8,100 bases of DNA from Oscillospiraceae bacterium (GTDB lineage Bacteria; Bacillota; Clostridia; Oscillospirales; Ruminococcaceae), in contig JAEDGE010000088.1 in assembly GCA_016297675.1 (NCBI GenBank), forward strand, positions 1 to 8,100. Reading direction: 5' to 3'. Under the pieces are notes generated by a model, which saw nothing but the letters and a program-made list of their open reading frames with translations, was not told the origin of the DNA and did not search any database. The translations under genes were made by a program, and so were the position numbers. Positions 6,578 through 8,100 of the stretch are shown one piece after another. Position 1 is the stretch's first letter. Each line of letters begins with the position of its first letter.

Positions 6578-6628
6578 GAAAAAATGCAATGGGGACAGAT
6601 ACTCCATTGCATTTTTGTTTGCTATCCT
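6578..6628 (-). repeat. Hairpin repeat copy 2; terminator of citrate synthase
   Basis: Second copy of the 51-base repeat, same orientation on the plus strand as copy 1. Read on the minus strand, it begins 7 bases after the citrate synthase stop and gives the same symmetrical stem (6585-6592 with 6604-6611) followed by six T's, so it can end transcription of that gene. Being symmetrical, it also blocks plus-strand read-through. Confidence 0.85.
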
Positions 6629-6635
6629 AATAAAA

Positions 6636-8054
6636 TTATATCCGTTTTACACGCTCCTGCAACGGTACATACTGCTTTTCGACTCCTATCGGCTGATATG
6701 CCGGACGAATAATCTTATTGGAATTCGTCAGCTCTTCTATCCGATGTGCTGACCACCCTGCCACTCTCGCAATCGCAAAAATCGGTGTGTACAATTCCAT
6801 CGGAATGCCTAACATCTGATAAACAAACCCACTGTAAAAATCTACATTCGCACAGACACCCTTGGTTGTCTTCCGCCGCTCTAACAACAGCTCTGTCGCA
6901 ATCTCCTCCACAGTTTCATACAGATGAAATTCATCGTGCATATTTTTTTCGTCAGAAAGCATTTCCGCAAACTTCTTTAAAATTTTCGCTCTTGGGTCGG
7001 AAACCGTATACACCGCATGCCCCAAGCCATAAATCAAACCACTGCGGTCAAATCCTTCCCGATTCAGCAGACTGGTCAGATAGTTCCGGATGGCATCCCG
7101 ATCATTCCAGTTCGTCACATGTGCCTTCAAGTCTCGGAACATCTCCATCACCTTCAGGTTTGCTCCGCCATGCTTCGGACCTTTCAGAGAACCAAGCGAC
7201 GCCGAAATTGCCGAATAGGTATCCGTACCGGAAGAGGTTACGACATGCATCGTAAACGTGGAGTTATTCCCGCCGCCATGCTCTGCATGCAGCACCAATG
7301 CCAAATCCAAAAGTCGTGCTTCCAGCTTCGTATATTGCCCGTCATCCCGCATCATTGCCAGCAGGTTTTCTGCAATCGTTTTCGTTTTGTCCGGCTTGTG
7401 CAGTACCATACTGCTGCCATTGTGGAAATACTGCGTCATCTGGTAATTGTACACCGCCAAAGAGGGAAACCGTGCAATCAGTTCCAGACATTGCCGCATC
7501 ACATTCGGAATGCTGATATCATCCGGTTTCGGGTCTGTGGAATGCAATGCCAGTACACATTTTTCTATGCCATTCATAATGTTATCACTGGGCAGATGCA
7601 TGATGACACTACTTTTAAAATGATCCGGTAAAATCTGATAATCTGCAAGCAGTTTGTGAAAATCAGTCAGTTCCTCCTGTGTCGGCAGATCGCCGGTCAG
7701 CAGCAGATACACAATCTCCTCAAACCCGAACCGATCCTGCTGAATAAAACCACTGACCAAATCAAAAATCGAATACCCCCGATAAAATAATTCCCCTTCT
7801 GCCGGTACGCTCACCCCATTTTCCATTTTAGTGGCTCGTACCGTGCTAATCCCCGTCAATCCTGCAAGGACACCTTTTCCATCTGCATTCCGTAAGCCGC
7901 ATTTGACATCATACTGGTCATAAAAAGCTGGGTCAATCTGATAATTGTCTCTGTGCTGCAACGCCAGCCGCTCTGAACTTTCGATATTCTGTCTGTAATT
8001 CTGCAAAAGCTGCTGAATCTCCGGTCTCTTCAAAATGGTTTCTTTCGTCAACAT
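6636..8054 (-). CDS. gltA: Citrate synthase
   Basis: A complete 472-residue citrate synthase, condensing acetyl-CoA and oxaloacetate to citrate in the cytoplasm as the entry to the (probably partial) citric acid cycle and 2-oxoglutarate/glutamate synthesis. Active-site motifs in order: HAEHGGGNNS with His259 matching the first catalytic His, HGGAN, GLGHAVYT with His346 matching the second, and NVDFYSG with Asp405 matching the catalytic Asp. RVAGWSAHRIEE near the C-terminus carries substrate-binding Arg residues. The protein is longer than the roughly 370-430 of many bacterial enzymes because of an N-terminal stretch of about 50 residues, as in several clostridial forms. ATG 8054 is the only upstream in-frame start before a stop (TGA at 8063-8061). 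It converges with the GH13 gene and ends at the repeat-copy terminator. The symbol follows common usage; citZ would be the Bacillus name. Confidence 0.96.
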   Translation of the reverse strand: MLTKETILKRPEIQQLLQNYRQNIESSERLALQHRDNYQIDPAFYDQYDVKCGLRNADGKGVLAGLTGISTVRATKMENGVSVPAEGELFYRGYSIFDLVSGFIQQDRFGFEEIVYLLLTGDLPTQEELTDFHKLLADYQILPDHFKSSVIMHLPSDNIMNGIEKCVLALHSTDPKPDDISIPNVMRQCLELIARFPSLAVYNYQMTQYFHNGSSMVLHKPDKTKTIAENLLAMMRDDGQYTKLEARLLDLALVLHAEHGGGNNSTFTMHVVTSSGTDTYSAISASLGSLKGPKHGGANLKVMEMFRDLKAHVTNWNDRDAIRNYLTSLLNREGFDRSGLIYGLGHAVYTVSDPRAKILKKFAEMLSDEKNMHDEFHLYETVEEIATELLLERRKTTKGVCANVDFYSGFVYQMLGIPMELYTPIFAIARVAGWSAHRIEELTNSNKIIRPAYQPIGVEKQYVPLQERVKRI

Positions 8055-8066
8055 TTGGTATCATCG

Positions 8067-8072
8067 TCCTTT
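8067..8072 (-). promoter_or_regulatory. Ribosome binding site of citrate synthase
   Basis: The minus strand reads AAAGGA 12 bases before the ATG at 8054, a rather long spacing. An ATG at 8064 is closer but in another frame. The remaining bases to 8100 show no promoter I can support. Confidence 0.6.
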
Positions 8073-8100
8073 CTGAAACTGGTTTGATACGGGTTTTCGT

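Noticed and set aside
6413..6752. Plus-strand frames of 99-106 residues across the second hairpin repeat
   Set aside because: They cross a terminator and run antisense into citrate synthase, with no ribosome sites.

Overview
The window looks like a chromosomal segment of a low-to-mid GC Gram-positive gut Clostridium-type bacterium, most likely a Ruminococcus-like member of the Oscillospiraceae. This is inferred from strong AAAGGAG-type ribosome sites, near-consensus sigma-A promoters with 17-base spacers, a Firmicute-style glycogen phosphorylase, and a secreted protein ending in a Thr/Asp/Pro-rich linker as ruminococci often carry. No species can be assigned from sequence reading alone.

Layout. 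Bases 1-759 (minus) hold the N-terminal 253 codons of a secreted protein with a signal peptide, a possible lysozyme-like domain and a Thr-rich linker; it runs off the left edge. Bases 760-1748 are a long non-coding divergent region. On the minus strand, an extended -10 promoter (1083-1111) feeds a leader of about 315 bases full of perfect stems. On the plus strand there are two near-consensus promoters (1326-1354 and 1481-1509). The stretch between them folds on paper into a closed three-way junction, and the second promoter feeds a leader of about 230 bases with two mutually exclusive 8-bp stems. Then come glgP (1749-4154), an intrinsic terminator-like hairpin (4177-4217) and a GH13 amylase/neopullulanase gene that starts at TTG (4250-6172). 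Bases 6173-6635 separate convergent genes and hold two copies of a 51-base hairpin repeat flanking about 337 bases rich in hairpins. Citrate synthase (6636-8054, minus) follows, with its ribosome site just upstream.

How the genes fit together. GlgP and the GH13 enzyme form a cytoplasmic alpha-glucan module: the phosphorylase releases glucose-1-phosphate from non-reducing ends, and the GH13 enzyme cuts internal or branched/cyclic maltodextrins. They are very likely co-transcribed, with the intervening hairpin lowering expression of the second gene. Citrate synthase is separately transcribed. The secreted protein is divergent and appears functionally separate.

The coding genes are ordinary families. 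The most unusual content is RNA-like and repetitive: three structured non-coding stretches of no class I recognise (760-1076 minus, 1362-1493 plus, 1516-1738 plus) and the duplicated hairpin element at 6190-6628. All structures were found by eye as complementary segments; no folding energies, alignments or database searches were run.
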